Shown piece after piece: positions 16,716 through 25,089 of a DNA stretch of 64,000 nt; positions within the stretch are counted from its first letter, which is position 1; each line of letters opens with the position of its first letter. Below the pieces are notes generated by a model. It was given only the letters and a program-made list of their open reading frames with translations. It did no database searches and was not told the origin of the DNA. Source of the stretch: CAKSEI01 sp964403505. GTDB taxonomy: Bacteria; Bacillota; Clostridia; Oscillospirales; CAG-272. Location of the stretch: the NCBI GenBank assembly GCA_964403505.1, contig CAYOFP010000003.1, positions 62,001 to 126,000 on the forward strand, read 5' to 3'. Position numbers and translations under genes: made by a program.

Positions 16716-17060
16716 TTAAATCAACTTATATTCACGATTGTAGCCGTCTACACACTCAAATGTACGGCAATCATCTCTCAAAACCGCTTTCAGAAGCCAG
16801 CCTACATCGATAGCGGCACGCTTGGCGGGATCTTTTATGGGATTGATATATTTGTGATACTCATAAATTCTTTGCAGAGGTGTGTCGCCCCAATCGCCGT
16901 TTCCACCGCCAAACAGGCGACGCACAGAGAAATATTCGCCGGGATTGTTTTCACAGAAGCTGTGAACCGCTCCCTTGATGTAGGCTTTTGCAAACTCAAT
17001 GTCAATAGTGGAGAGTTTGGCAGAAGAGGAGAACACTCTTTCGTTTTTATTTTGAAACAT
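16716..17060 (-). CDS. Small soluble protein of unknown function
   Basis: 114 residues without a signal peptide or membrane segment. I do not recognise a domain. It is rich in charged and aromatic residues, with a glycine stretch followed by acidic/tryptophan residues (RRLFGGGNGDWGDTPLQRIY) and the segment AIDVGWLLKAVLRDDCRTFECVDGYN near the C-terminus. GAGGTG precedes the start. It begins 13 bases after the collagen-like gene and shares its promoter and terminator, so it is likely an intracellular partner or passenger of that surface protein (inference). Confidence 0.7.
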   Translation of the reverse strand: MFQNKNERVFSSSAKLSTIDIEFAKAYIKGAVHSFCENNPGEYFSVRRLFGGGNGDWGDTPLQRIYEYHKYINPIKDPAKRAAIDVGWLLKAVLRDDCRTFECVDGYNREYKLI

Positions 17061-17073
17061 TGCTTACACCTCG

Positions 17074-20000
17074 TTAGTTATTAACATTACACCAATCATT
17101 TGCATAAAACTCAACAGTAACAGTTACTGTGGGACGTTCACTTTGATCTCTAACATATTGAAACGGTTTTGTCATATATTTTGGCATTGTTGTAGAATCC
17201 GAAAAATCCAAGATAAAAGTTTTAGATTTATATTGTCCATTGTCATAGACAACACGAGTATATTGTAAAGTTGATGTACTGCTGTTTTCATTAAGCTTTT
17301 TCCATCCGGTTGTTAATTCAAATGTCGCGCTAGTCAAAGCCGCTTGATAAAAAGCATACGATCGTATATACTTTATCGATTTGGGAATATTTATTTCTTT
17401 GAGACTATTGCAATAAGAAAATGCATAATGTCCAATTTCATTTATAGTATCAGGTATTACAATATTATTTAAAAATTTACAATTTGCGAATCCCGAATCC
17501 GCAATTTTTGTTATAGCTTTTCCATTATATGTTTCTGGTATTATTATTTCGGTAGCTTTTTCCCCTTTTGGCCCCGCTGCAATACTATATGTTCCGTCAG
17601 AAAGTAATGCATATATAAACATATCATTGCTTCCGTCTATACTTATACTCCCCAAATTATCACTCGTCCCGTCGGTATAAGTAATCACAAGCTCGCCGTT
17701 GACAAGCTCGGTTTTAGCAATACCTCTGCCGTCTTTGCCGTCAACACCAGGATCGCCTTTGTCACCCTTATCGCCCTTTTCACCTTTTTCGCCGGTATCA
17801 CCCTTGTCGCCTTTTTCTCCTTTGACATTGCCAAGGTTGTAAACAGAGTTATCGGTCATGAGAATGCTCAGATCGCCCGAAGCGGAGAGGGTAACGGTTT
17901 TAATACCTACGCCGTCAGCACCATTCGTTCCGTCTTTGCCATTTGTACCGTCCGCGCCGTTTGTGCCAACTACATTGCCGAGGTTTACCGTTTCACCGTT
18001 GGTATAGGTCAGCACCAGTTCACCGTTTGCATTGATTGCAGACTTGGAAATACCGATACCGTCCGTACCCTTGATGTTACCGAGATTGAGCATCGTCCCA
18101 TTTGTCAGCGTAACATTCAAAGCGCCCGCTTTAGAGATCGTGACATCGGCAATTCCAACGCCATCTGCCCCGTCTTTGCCATCTGCACCATCTTTACCGT
18201 CAAGACCGTTCGCACCGTCTTTACCGTCGACGCCGTCTTTTCCGTCAGCGCCCTTGATACTGCCGAGGTTAAGGCTCGAATAATCGGAGAATGTCAGCAC
18301 CAGTTCGCCAAGGTCGTTGATCGCTACCTCTGCGATCCCGATTCCGTCTGCACCATCTCTGCCGTCTGCGCCATCCTTACCGTCTTTACCGTCGAGACCG
18401 TCAGCACCATCTTTACCATCGACGCCGTTTGTACCGTCTTTCCCATTTTCACCGACTGCTTTCACACCCGTTGAAGTCCATGTCACGCCGTTGTCGGCAG
18501 ACACTTCCCATTCCTTGGTGCTGTCGTTAATGCGAATCTGCGGTGTGATCTCGTCCTTACCGTCAACACCGTCTGCTCCGTTTTCACCGTTTGCACCGAC
18601 AATACCGCCGAGGTTTTGGGTCGTGCCGTCGGAATATGTGATCACGAGTTCGCCGTTTGCATTGATCTCTGTTGCCGCAACGCCGACACCGTCAACGCCA
18701 TCTTTACCGTCAAGACCATTCGCACCGTCTTTTCCATCGATACCGTCTCTGCCATTCGCTCCGATAATTTTACCGAGATTTGCAATCTTACCGTCAGAAT
18801 AGGTGATAACCAATTCGCCGAGGTCATTGATCGCAGTTTGGGCTACGCTGATACCATCCTGACCGTCAGCACCGTCAACGCCGTCCTTGCCATTCTGGCC
18901 GTCTTTACCGATAACTTTGCCGAGATTTACAGTCTTTCCGTCGGAATAAGTAATGATAAGTTCACCGTAAGAATTAACGGCAGTTTCAAAGATTCCTATG
19001 CCATCCTTGCCGTCGACACCGTCTGTTCCGTCCTTACCGTCAGTACCATTGATCCCATCTTTTCCGTTAGTTCCATTAATGCCGTCAATGCCTTTTACAG
19101 TTCCGAGATTCATCGTTGTGCCGCTGGTCAGCGTAATTTCCAACTCACCACTTGTATTTATGGTAATATTATTGATGCCAACGCCATCCTTACCGTCAAC
19201 GCCATTTTTGCCGTCCGCACCGTCTTTTCCGTTTACTCCGTCAGCACCGACGATCACGCCGAGGTTTTGAATGGTATTATCGGAGTAGGTTAGCACGAGT
19301 TCGCCTTTTGCATTGATTTCAGATTTGATTACGCTGATACCGTCAGCGCCGTCTTTTCCATCTGTTCCGTTTTGACCGTCTATGCCGTTACTTCCGATCA
19401 CGATGCCAAGGTTAGAGGTCGTTCCGTTAGAATAAGTCAAAATAAGTTCACCGGAGACATTGATCTCAGAGCTTACAATACTGATACCATCTTTGCCATC
19501 CGCTCCGTTGATACCATCTATACCATTCAAGCCATCTTTGCCGTCGGCTCCATCTTTACCATCTGCTCCGTTGATTCCGTTTTTACCTGCGGCGCCGATC
19601 ACATTTCCGAGATTGGCTTGCTGACCGTTGGAATAGGTCAACACCAACTGACCGTTTGCGTCAATTTCCGATTTTACAACGCTGACTCCGTCAGTACCGT
19701 TCCTACCGACGACTTTATCAAGATTGACACTTTGTCCGTCAGAGAAATTCAACACAAGCTGTCCGTCGGCATTGATATTCGCTGCGGTAATTCCGACTCC
19801 ATTCGCACCGTTTTTACCGTCAAGACCGTTCGTACCGTCTTTACCGTCCCTGCCATTCGCTCCGACCGCCTTGCCGAGATTCAGGACAGTATTATCTGAA
19901 AGGGTAATGATCAGTTCGCCCTTTTCAGAGAATGCGGCTGTTTTAATGCTTGCGTTATCCTTGTTTGCCGCAGCTTCAAGGGCAGAGGCCCACTCCTGCT

Positions 20001-20283
20001 CGCTGCCTGAATATCCGTTATCCACCGCAATCTCATATGCGGATTTGCCGCCGAGAGAATCGAGCCAATCCTGCATTGATCCATCATAGCCGTGTTGTAC
20101 GGCGAGTTCATATGCAGACAGGCCGTTTTCGACCTTTGTGGCGGTTACCGTCGCATCGCCGTTCTTGTGTACAATATTTGCTACGATTGCCGAGATACCG
20201 ATCATCAGCAGTAATGTAACAAGAATCAGTACGACATTTTTCCATATCTTTTTCTTTTGATTCCGTGTTTCCGTTTCGTTCAT
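17074..20283 (-). CDS. Collagen-like repeat surface protein with BspA-type leucine-rich C-terminus
   Basis: 1069 residues. A basic N-terminus and one membrane anchor (about 16-38) are followed by two copies of an S-A-Y-E-x-A-x5-G repeat (56-102). Then come about 14 modules, each a beta-like unit of the type GELVLTYSDGxxxNLGxxxG followed by Gly-x-Asp/Asn collagen-like triplets such as NGKDGVDGKDG. Module 9 holds an insert with PQIRINDSTKEWEVSADNG. The last 170 residues carry LRR_5/BspA-like repeats (IPDTINEIGHYAFSYCNSLKEINI). No LPxTG motif is seen, so it should stay tethered by the N-terminal anchor with the stalk outward. GAGGAG precedes the ATG. It is the first gene of its operon behind a perfect consensus promoter with a palindromic operator. 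Adhesion or host interaction is the usual role of such proteins (inference). Confidence 0.85.
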   Translation of the reverse strand: MNETETRNQKKKIWKNVVLILVTLLLMIGISAIVANIVHKNGDATVTATKVENGLSAYELAVQHGYDGSMQDWLDSLGGKSAYEIAVDNGYSGSEQEWASALEAAANKDNASIKTAAFSEKGELIITLSDNTVLNLGKAVGANGRDGKDGTNGLDGKNGANGVGITAANINADGQLVLNFSDGQSVNLDKVVGRNGTDGVSVVKSEIDANGQLVLTYSNGQQANLGNVIGAAGKNGINGADGKDGADGKDGLNGIDGINGADGKDGISIVSSEINVSGELILTYSNGTTSNLGIVIGSNGIDGQNGTDGKDGADGISVIKSEINAKGELVLTYSDNTIQNLGVIVGADGVNGKDGADGKNGVDGKDGVGINNITINTSGELEITLTSGTTMNLGTVKGIDGINGTNGKDGINGTDGKDGTDGVDGKDGIGIFETAVNSYGELIITYSDGKTVNLGKVIGKDGQNGKDGVDGADGQDGISVAQTAINDLGELVITYSDGKIANLGKIIGANGRDGIDGKDGANGLDGKDGVDGVGVAATEINANGELVITYSDGTTQNLGGIVGANGENGADGVDGKDEITPQIRINDSTKEWEVSADNGVTWTSTGVKAVGENGKDGTNGVDGKDGADGLDGKDGKDGADGRDGADGIGIAEVAINDLGELVLTFSDYSSLNLGSIKGADGKDGVDGKDGANGLDGKDGADGKDGADGVGIADVTISKAGALNVTLTNGTMLNLGNIKGTDGIGISKSAINANGELVLTYTNGETVNLGNVVGTNGADGTNGKDGTNGADGVGIKTVTLSASGDLSILMTDNSVYNLGNVKGEKGDKGDTGEKGEKGDKGDKGDPGVDGKDGRGIAKTELVNGELVITYTDGTSDNLGSISIDGSNDMFIYALLSDGTYSIAAGPKGEKATEIIIPETYNGKAITKIADSGFANCKFLNNIVIPDTINEIGHYAFSYCNSLKEINIPKSIKYIRSYAFYQAALTSATFELTTGWKKLNENSSTSTLQYTRVVYDNGQYKSKTFILDFSDSTTMPKYMTKPFQYVRDQSERPTVTVTVEFYANDWCNVNN
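17600..19960 (-). repeat. Tandem collagen-like coding repeats
   Basis: Intragenic repeat tract encoding about 14 modules of roughly 35-110 residues with runs of GxD/GxN triplets. The repeated codons produce long proline/serine-rich spurious frames on the plus strand. Copy number may vary between strains and could collapse in short-read assemblies. Confidence 0.85.
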
Positions 20284-20321
20284 TATAATTCTCCTCTATA
20301 TGAATTTGTATAGCTATTTGC

Positions 20322-20350
20322 ATTATATTACACAAATGTAGTTTTGTCAA
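20322..20350 (-). promoter_or_regulatory. Perfect consensus SigA promoter of the collagen-like operon
   Basis: On the minus strand TTGACA (20350-20345), a 17-bp spacer and TATAAT (20327-20322) match both hexamers fully. Confidence 0.88.
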
Positions 20351-20364
20351 CTCTATTTGTGTAA
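20328..20364. promoter_or_regulatory. Inverted-repeat operator over the collagen-like promoter
   Basis: TTACACAAAT (20328-20337) and ATTTGTGTAA (20355-20364) form a perfect 10-bp inverted repeat with a 17-bp centre. One arm fills the spacer next to the -10 box and the other lies just upstream of the -35 box, so a bound dimer would block RNA polymerase. The divergent XRE gene is the obvious candidate regulator (inference). Confidence 0.7.
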
Positions 20365-20418
20365 TTATAAGAAATGATAAAACATATAATGTAGAATATA
20401 ATAGATCGAGGTGATATA

Positions 20419-20787
20419 ATGAAATTTGGTGATATACTTAGGAGTCTTATTAACGACAGAAACATAACGCAAAAGCAACTTGCTTCAGATTTAAATATCG
20501 CACCATCAACGCTTGGAAATTATATTCAAGACAGCAGAGAACCTGATTTTCAGACATTAAAAGATATTGCAAAATATTTTAATGTAACGGTGGATTATTT
20601 GATCGATCACCGTTGTCCTTATACGCAAAGCAGACAGGAAGAAGAACTTCTGCGTATTTACCGTTCGTTATCACCGGAACAGCAAGAGCTGTATTTAGAA
20701 CAGGGCAAAGCTTTTCTGAAAATTAAATCAAAAGAAAGTGCAAAATACTCGAACACGACTTCACAAAGTGGAAGTAACGCTGGCTGA
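20419..20787 (+). CDS. XRE-family helix-turn-helix regulator
   Basis: 122 residues. The N-terminal Cro/C1-type helix-turn-helix is clear (NDRNITQKQLASDLNIAPSTLGNYI, then EPDFQTLKDIAKYFNVTVDYLIDHR). The C-terminal part is helical and charged, with YRSLSPEQQELYLEQGKAFL, as in many dimerising regulators. GAGGTGAT precedes the start. It is transcribed away from the collagen-like operon, with an inverted repeat between the two genes, which suggests repression of that operon and perhaps autoregulation. It is closed by a terminator. Confidence 0.88.
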   Translation: MKFGDILRSLINDRNITQKQLASDLNIAPSTLGNYIQDSREPDFQTLKDIAKYFNVTVDYLIDHRCPYTQSRQEEELLRIYRSLSPEQQELYLEQGKAFLKIKSKESAKYSNTTSQSGSNAG

Positions 20788-20811
20788 TGTATTTAATATA
20801 ATGAAAAAAAG

Positions 20812-20840
20812 CCGTATATCGTCTGATATACGGTTCTTTT
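20812..20840 (+). terminator. Intrinsic terminator after the XRE gene
   Basis: CCGTATATC (20812-20820) pairs with GATATACGG (20825-20833) around GTCT, followed by TTCTTTT. Confidence 0.85.
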
Positions 20841-20950
20841 ATTATTAGAATAATTAACAATTTCGTAACAAACTTTTTGTGAAAAGTAGTATAATGAATT
20901 TAGATAAAAAAATAACAATTTTAATATTTCACATAAGGGAGGTAATGAAA

Positions 20951-21637
20951 ATGTCAACCAAGATTCTTGTTATTGATGATGATGAAAACATATGCGAGGT
21001 CATACGTGTATACCTTGAGAACGAGGGATACGGCGTTGTCAGCGCAAACAACGGTGAGGACGGTGTCGAGCGGTTCAAATATTATGATCCTGATCTCGTA
21101 CTGCTGGACATTATGATGCCCAAAAAGGATGGCTGGACCGTTTTGCGTGAGATAAGGGAGGCTTCCTCAAAGCCGGTTATCATGATAACCGCAAAGGGAG
21201 AGATATTCGATAAGGTGCTCGGCCTCGAGCTGGGCGCAGACGATTTCGTCGTGAAGCCGTTCGACTGCAAGGAGCTGACCGCACGGATCAAGGCTGTCTT
21301 GCGCAGATATCAGGGACATGATAAGGTGAGCGAATCAGAGATAGTAAAATACGAGAATATCGAGATCAGCCTCGAGAAATACGAGCTGAAGCTCAACGGT
21401 GAGAGCGTCGATGTTCCCCCGAAGGAGCTCCAGCTTCTGTACTTCCTCGCATCCAATCATGACAGGGTATTCACCCGCGATCAGCTCCTCGATAAGGTAT
21501 GGGGTTTTGACTATCTCGGAGACTCGAGAACGGTGGACGTGCATGTAAAGCGCTTAAGAGAAAAGCTCGACGGAGTATCTGATAAATGGGCGCTTGTGAC
21601 GGTATGGGGCGTAGGATACAAATTCCAGCTCTTATAA
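20951..21637 (+). CDS. OmpR/PhoB-family response regulator
   Basis: 229 residues. Receiver domain with the acidic pocket ILVIDDDENI, the phospho-acceptor Asp in LVLLDIMMPKKDGW, the Thr/Lys switch residues in MITAKGE and FVVKPFD, then a winged-helix DNA-binding domain (VPPKELQLLYFLASNHDRVFTRDQLLDKVWG, RTVDVHVKRLREKL). The ATG at 20951 is chosen because AAGGGAGG lies 8 bases before it; upstream in-frame ATGs overlap that site or the promoter. A TATAAT box is present at 20890-20895. The sensor kinase follows after 9 bases. Confidence 0.95.
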   Translation: MSTKILVIDDDENICEVIRVYLENEGYGVVSANNGEDGVERFKYYDPDLVLLDIMMPKKDGWTVLREIREASSKPVIMITAKGEIFDKVLGLELGADDFVVKPFDCKELTARIKAVLRRYQGHDKVSESEIVKYENIEISLEKYELKLNGESVDVPPKELQLLYFLASNHDRVFTRDQLLDKVWGFDYLGDSRTVDVHVKRLREKLDGVSDKWALVTVWGVGYKFQLL

Positions 21638-21646
21638 TATTCCGTA

Positions 21647-23113
21647 ATGTTTAAAAGCATTTTTTCGCGGTATATTACCGCATTCATGGTCATCGTGCTG
21701 ACAAGCTACCTGGTATTCGCCACAGTGACCGGTTTTATGATAACGATATATTCATCGCAGTCTAATGGAGATATCTCGAAAAAATCCGCAGATATCATCA
21801 GCGATGCAATGGAACAGGCATATGAGAGATCGGGTTTTGACGATTTCAATCAATATGTTTTCTATGACTCGGCGAATATACGGCAGATAATAGATATTAT
21901 CCCCGAGTATTACAGCGGAGTTTCCGTTATCGTTACCGATAAAGAGGGAACTATATTGATGACCGATGACGAGGGAGAATCCGATATTTTCGGCACGGTC
22001 GTTTCCAAGGATATTTTTAAGAAATTCACGCAGAATATGGATTATGAGGAGTATGGGACGCTTTCCGGTGTGTTTGAAAGTGACAGACATATCAGCGGAA
22101 AGAAACTGATACACGAGATCACCGGGTGTTACGGCTACGTTTTTGTCAGTTCGTCCGGCTCTGTCATGGCAGATCTTTTGAATGGACTCGTAAAGACGCT
22201 CGGCATCGCCGCCTTGTGGACGCTTGCGGCGACGCTCGTAGCGGTGTATTTTCTGTCGGAGAAGATCATGACGCCTTTGCGGGATATCAGTGCTGCGACG
22301 AAGAAGTTTGCGAAGGGTAATTTCGATGTGAGAATACCGGTGAGCGGCAGCGACGAGATCGCAGAGCTTGCTACGGCGTTCAATAACATGGCGGTATCGC
22401 TCGAGAATAACGATAAGTCACGCAGTATTTTTCTCGGCAACATCTCTCATGATCTGCGCACACCCATGACGACCATCTCCGGATTTGTGGACGGTATGCT
22501 CGACGGCGCGATACCGAAGGATAAGTATGACTATTATCTTCGCATTGTATCAAACGAGACGAAGCGTTTGTCGCGTCTTGTTTCCACTCTTCTTGATATA
22601 ACGAAGATACAGGCAGGCGAGCGGAAGTTTAACAGTACCGAGTTTGATATATGCGAAACGGCAAGACAGATCATAATATCGTGTGAGCAAAGATTAAACG
22701 ATAAGCATCTCGATGTGGAGTTTGTCTGTGACGAGGATAATATGCTCGTATATGCAGATACCGACGCAGTCTATCAGGTGCTCTATAATCTTTGCGATAA
22801 TGCGATCAAGTTTTCAGACGACGGAGGAAAATACCGTGTATCTGTCGTTCGTGATGAGGATAAGGTATTTGTTTCCGTATATAATGAGGGCACGGGAATC
22901 AAGGCAGAGGAACTGCCGTTTATCTTCGACCGTTTTTATAAAAGTGATAAAAGCCGGGGGCTCGATCGTACAGGTGTCGGGCTGGGACTGTATATCTGCA
23001 AGGCGATCGTAGAGGCTCAGGGCGAGGAGATCTGGGTCAAAAGCGAATACGGCAAAAACTGCGAGTTCGTATTTACGCTGCAAAGTGCTCTGAGTAGCGA
23101 AGAGGATATTTGA
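21647..23113 (+). CDS. Membrane sensor histidine kinase
   Basis: 488 residues. Two membrane segments (about 8-30 and 182-204) enclose an extracellular sensor region of about 150 residues without a recognised domain. A HAMP linker follows (MTPLRDISAATKKFAKGNFDVRIPV), then the dimerisation domain with the phospho-accepting His in GNISHDLRTPMTTISGFVDG, and the ATPase domain with the N box (LYNLCDNAIKFS), G boxes and the F box. It pairs with the response regulator just upstream. The signal cannot be told from the sequence, but the two downstream membrane proteins may take part in sensing. Confidence 0.95.
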   Translation: MFKSIFSRYITAFMVIVLTSYLVFATVTGFMITIYSSQSNGDISKKSADIISDAMEQAYERSGFDDFNQYVFYDSANIRQIIDIIPEYYSGVSVIVTDKEGTILMTDDEGESDIFGTVVSKDIFKKFTQNMDYEEYGTLSGVFESDRHISGKKLIHEITGCYGYVFVSSSGSVMADLLNGLVKTLGIAALWTLAATLVAVYFLSEKIMTPLRDISAATKKFAKGNFDVRIPVSGSDEIAELATAFNNMAVSLENNDKSRSIFLGNISHDLRTPMTTISGFVDGMLDGAIPKDKYDYYLRIVSNETKRLSRLVSTLLDITKIQAGERKFNSTEFDICETARQIIISCEQRLNDKHLDVEFVCDEDNMLVYADTDAVYQVLYNLCDNAIKFSDDGGKYRVSVVRDEDKVFVSVYNEGTGIKAEELPFIFDRFYKSDKSRGLDRTGVGLGLYICKAIVEAQGEEIWVKSEYGKNCEFVFTLQSALSSEEDI

Positions 23114-23138
23114 CAGAATTCTTTTCAGGGGTGATGAT

Positions 23139-23711
23139 TTGCAAGACCGTAAAGGTTTTATAAAAAAAGAGAATACTGCAGACGTCTCGTACGGCGGATA
23201 TAAATATCGCTTTAGTTACGATAATTATATGAGAGCGGAGGGAAGACGCGCGCAAAAGCTTCAGAATAAAGGCAAGCGCACGTATATTGCCGCGCTGGGG
23301 ACGGTTCTTGCACTGTGCCTTTCAGGCATTGCCTTTGCCGTTTGCTACGATTTCGGCATACTGACGGGTGATTCGGCCGTCGCACCTGCGTTTATCAATA
23401 TCTGTGACGGCAGAAAGTATGACAATCGGGAATTCGGTGATTTCGCGTGCGAGAGTGTCAGCGAAGAGGCTGTAGAGAAATACCATCTTCCTGCCGGCAT
23501 CGTGCTGACTTATGTCAGTGCGTTTCCCGAGTATCATTATAACGATAATAAGTTGGTCGAAGGCGATATCATAGTAGCTGTCAACGATATCGAGATAACG
23601 TGTGTCAAGGATTTTTGCAATTTTGTCAAAGATAAGGAGAACGGCTATCCCGTGGTATTCGATATTTACAGAAAGGGCGGGTTCATCAGTGTGAACTATG
23701 TGATAAACTGA
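23139..23711 (+). CDS. Single-pass membrane protein with PDZ-like domain
   Basis: 190 residues. A basic cytoplasmic segment of about 50 residues is followed by one membrane helix (about 51-72), and the C-terminal 75 residues look like a PDZ domain: LPAGIVLTYVS, LVEGDIIVAVNDIEITCVKDF and PVVFDIYRKGGF. There is no protease domain and thus no catalytic Ser, unlike HtrA. The only start with a ribosome site (AGGGGTGAT) is TTG at 23139. It lies 25 bases after the kinase gene, so it may act as an accessory binding protein for the two-component system (inference). Confidence 0.7.
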   Translation: MQDRKGFIKKENTADVSYGGYKYRFSYDNYMRAEGRRAQKLQNKGKRTYIAALGTVLALCLSGIAFAVCYDFGILTGDSAVAPAFINICDGRKYDNREFGDFACESVSEEAVEKYHLPAGIVLTYVSAFPEYHYNDNKLVEGDIIVAVNDIEITCVKDFCNFVKDKENGYPVVFDIYRKGGFISVNYVIN

Positions 23712-23712
23712 T

Positions 23713-24222
23713 ATGAACGACATTTTGAAAAGGATTGTACTGTTTGCGGTGATCATTGCCGTTTCGGCCGCAGTATTTTTCGGCGGTGTGTTTGTGTATT
23801 TGAATTCTCAGAACGGCAAAATAGATACGCTCGTGCGTGAGTATAATGCGCTGTATTTATCTGTCTTTGATACTGATGTGTCCCTCGATGGGGCAGAACT
23901 GCAAGAGGCTCTCGACGGATATCTGTCGGGCTCTGCGCGGGATAAAACAAAGCAGAACTTAGTGTCGGCGCTTACCTATATGAGTGTCGGAACAAAGATG
24001 GTGAATCAATACCGCAAGGATATATTGAGTATAGATATCGACCGTAGAGAAGGAAAGACTGTTGCAACGATGCGCTCTTATGTCACCTTTGACGGTTGGG
24101 GCGAGTATGTCGTCGGGCAGACCCAGAATATCAAGATAAACGGTATTTGCATTGATGTCTATACACTAGAAAAATCAGACGGCGAATGGAAGATAGCCGA
24201 CATAAAAACCGAATATGAATAA
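23713..24222 (+). CDS. Membrane-anchored extracytoplasmic protein of unknown function
   Basis: 169 residues. One N-terminal membrane segment (about 7-30) precedes an extracytoplasmic domain ending in ITL-type strands (ICIDVYTLEKSDGEWKIADI) that recalls NTF2-like folds, where a final strand carries G-x-W-K-I. I do not recognise a specific family. The ATG comes one base after the PDZ gene's stop, so the two are coupled. It is the last gene of the two-component operon. Confidence 0.65.
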   Translation: MNDILKRIVLFAVIIAVSAAVFFGGVFVYLNSQNGKIDTLVREYNALYLSVFDTDVSLDGAELQEALDGYLSGSARDKTKQNLVSALTYMSVGTKMVNQYRKDILSIDIDRREGKTVATMRSYVTFDGWGEYVVGQTQNIKINGICIDVYTLEKSDGEWKIADIKTEYE

Positions 24223-24232
24223 GTTGTTAGTA

Positions 24233-24267
24233 AAAACAGCAGATGCTATGGCATCTGCTGTTTTTTT
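24233..24267. terminator. Bidirectional intrinsic terminator between the two-component operon and rpe
   Basis: AAAACAGCAGATGC (24233-24246) pairs with GCATCTGCTGTTTT (24251-24264) around TATG. It has A and T runs on opposite sides and so works for both converging units. Confidence 0.9.
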
Positions 24268-24922
24268 ATATCTCTGCGTTTTTTCTTAATTTTGCAATTG
24301 CGTCTGCTACATCGGGAGCTTTGAAAACGGCGCTTCCTGCGACGAATATCTGCGCTCCGGCTCTTGCCGCATCTGCGATATTGTCTTTTGTGATGCCTCC
24401 GTCGACCTCGATCGTGAAGCCGAGGTTTTTTTCATCTCTCATAGCTTTTATCTTCTTAACGGATTCGAGCGTCTCAGGTATAAGTGCCTGACCGCCGAAT
24501 CCCGGCTCTACCGTCATGACCAGTACCATATCGCAGTATGTAAGATATGGCTCTATCTTCATCGGGTCTGTTTTGGGTTTGATCGAAAGTCCCGCTTTTT
24601 TGCCTGCGGCTTTGATCTCCGAGAGGGTTTTCAGTACATCGCCGCATGCCTCGTAATGGACGGTTATTATGTCTGCACCTGCTTTTGCGAAGTCGTTTAT
24701 GTACCGTATTGGCTCATCTATCATCAGATGTACGTCGAAAATTCTGTCGGTCGTCCCTCTGATCGAGCTGATAATGCATGGGCCGAGCGTGATGTTCGGT
24801 ACGAATGCGCCGTCCATGACATCGATGTGTACATATTCTGCGCCTGCGGCGTCGATTTTTTTGCACTCGTCGCCTAGCCGTGCAAAGTCTGCCGATAATA
24901 TAGACGGTGAAATAATTGCCAT
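24266..24922 (-). CDS. rpe: Ribulose-phosphate 3-epimerase
   Basis: Pentose phosphate enzyme interconverting ribulose-5-phosphate and xylulose-5-phosphate. 218 residues, TIM barrel. Motifs: SPSILSADFARLGDE, the catalytic Asp in VHIDVMDGAFVPNIT, DVHLMIDEP, MTVEPGFGGQ, and the second catalytic Asp in EVDGGI, with the phosphate loop FVAGSAVF. AAGGAG precedes the start. It lies downstream of ispD-ispF on the same strand, but separated by a MITE and a hairpin region. Confidence 0.97.
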   Translation of the reverse strand: MAIISPSILSADFARLGDECKKIDAAGAEYVHIDVMDGAFVPNITLGPCIISSIRGTTDRIFDVHLMIDEPIRYINDFAKAGADIITVHYEACGDVLKTLSEIKAAGKKAGLSIKPKTDPMKIEPYLTYCDMVLVMTVEPGFGGQALIPETLESVKKIKAMRDEKNLGFTIEVDGGITKDNIADAARAGAQIFVAGSAVFKAPDVADAIAKLRKNAEI

Positions 24923-25058
24923 TTTTTCAGTTCTCCTTTTGTGTCAATGACCCGTGTTTTTCATAAAATGTAAAGTAAAGATACGATGGCGGAACGGTGT
25001 GCCGATGTATAAAGTAACGGATGCTGAACGAATTTCGCACCGTGTTCCCATCTGTGGG
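24923..25058. other. Non-coding region upstream of rpe with an imperfect long hairpin
   Basis: No credible gene. GGAACGGTGTGC (near 24991) and GCACCGTGTTCC (near 25037) are imperfectly complementary (about 9 of 12) and enclose about 35 bases, directly followed by a plus-strand terminator. On the minus strand the stretch is the leader of rpe. It could be a small plus-strand RNA, a decayed regulatory leader or part of a repeat. Confidence 0.35.
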
Positions 25059-25089
25059 GAGAACGCTTGGTAACAGGCGTTCTCTTTTT
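25059..25089 (+). terminator. Orphan intrinsic terminator, plus strand
   Basis: GAGAACGC (25059-25066) pairs with GCGTTCTC (25077-25084), followed by TTTTT. No plus-strand gene lies upstream, because rpe and the two-component operon converge before it. Confidence 0.7.

Noticed and set aside
17700..19900. Long plus-strand frames rich in Pro/Ser across the collagen-like gene
   Set aside because: They are the complement of the GxD/GxN repeats, have no ribosome sites and no recognisable domains.
17700..19900. Possible CRISPR-like array because of the regular repeats
   Set aside because: The repeats are coding, degenerate and not separated by unique spacers of constant length.
24985..25060. Cobalamin-riboswitch-like text on the minus strand (GGGAACACGGTGCGAA) upstream of rpe
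   Set aside because: Only the short opening resembles the motif; the conserved B12-box core and later helices are absent.
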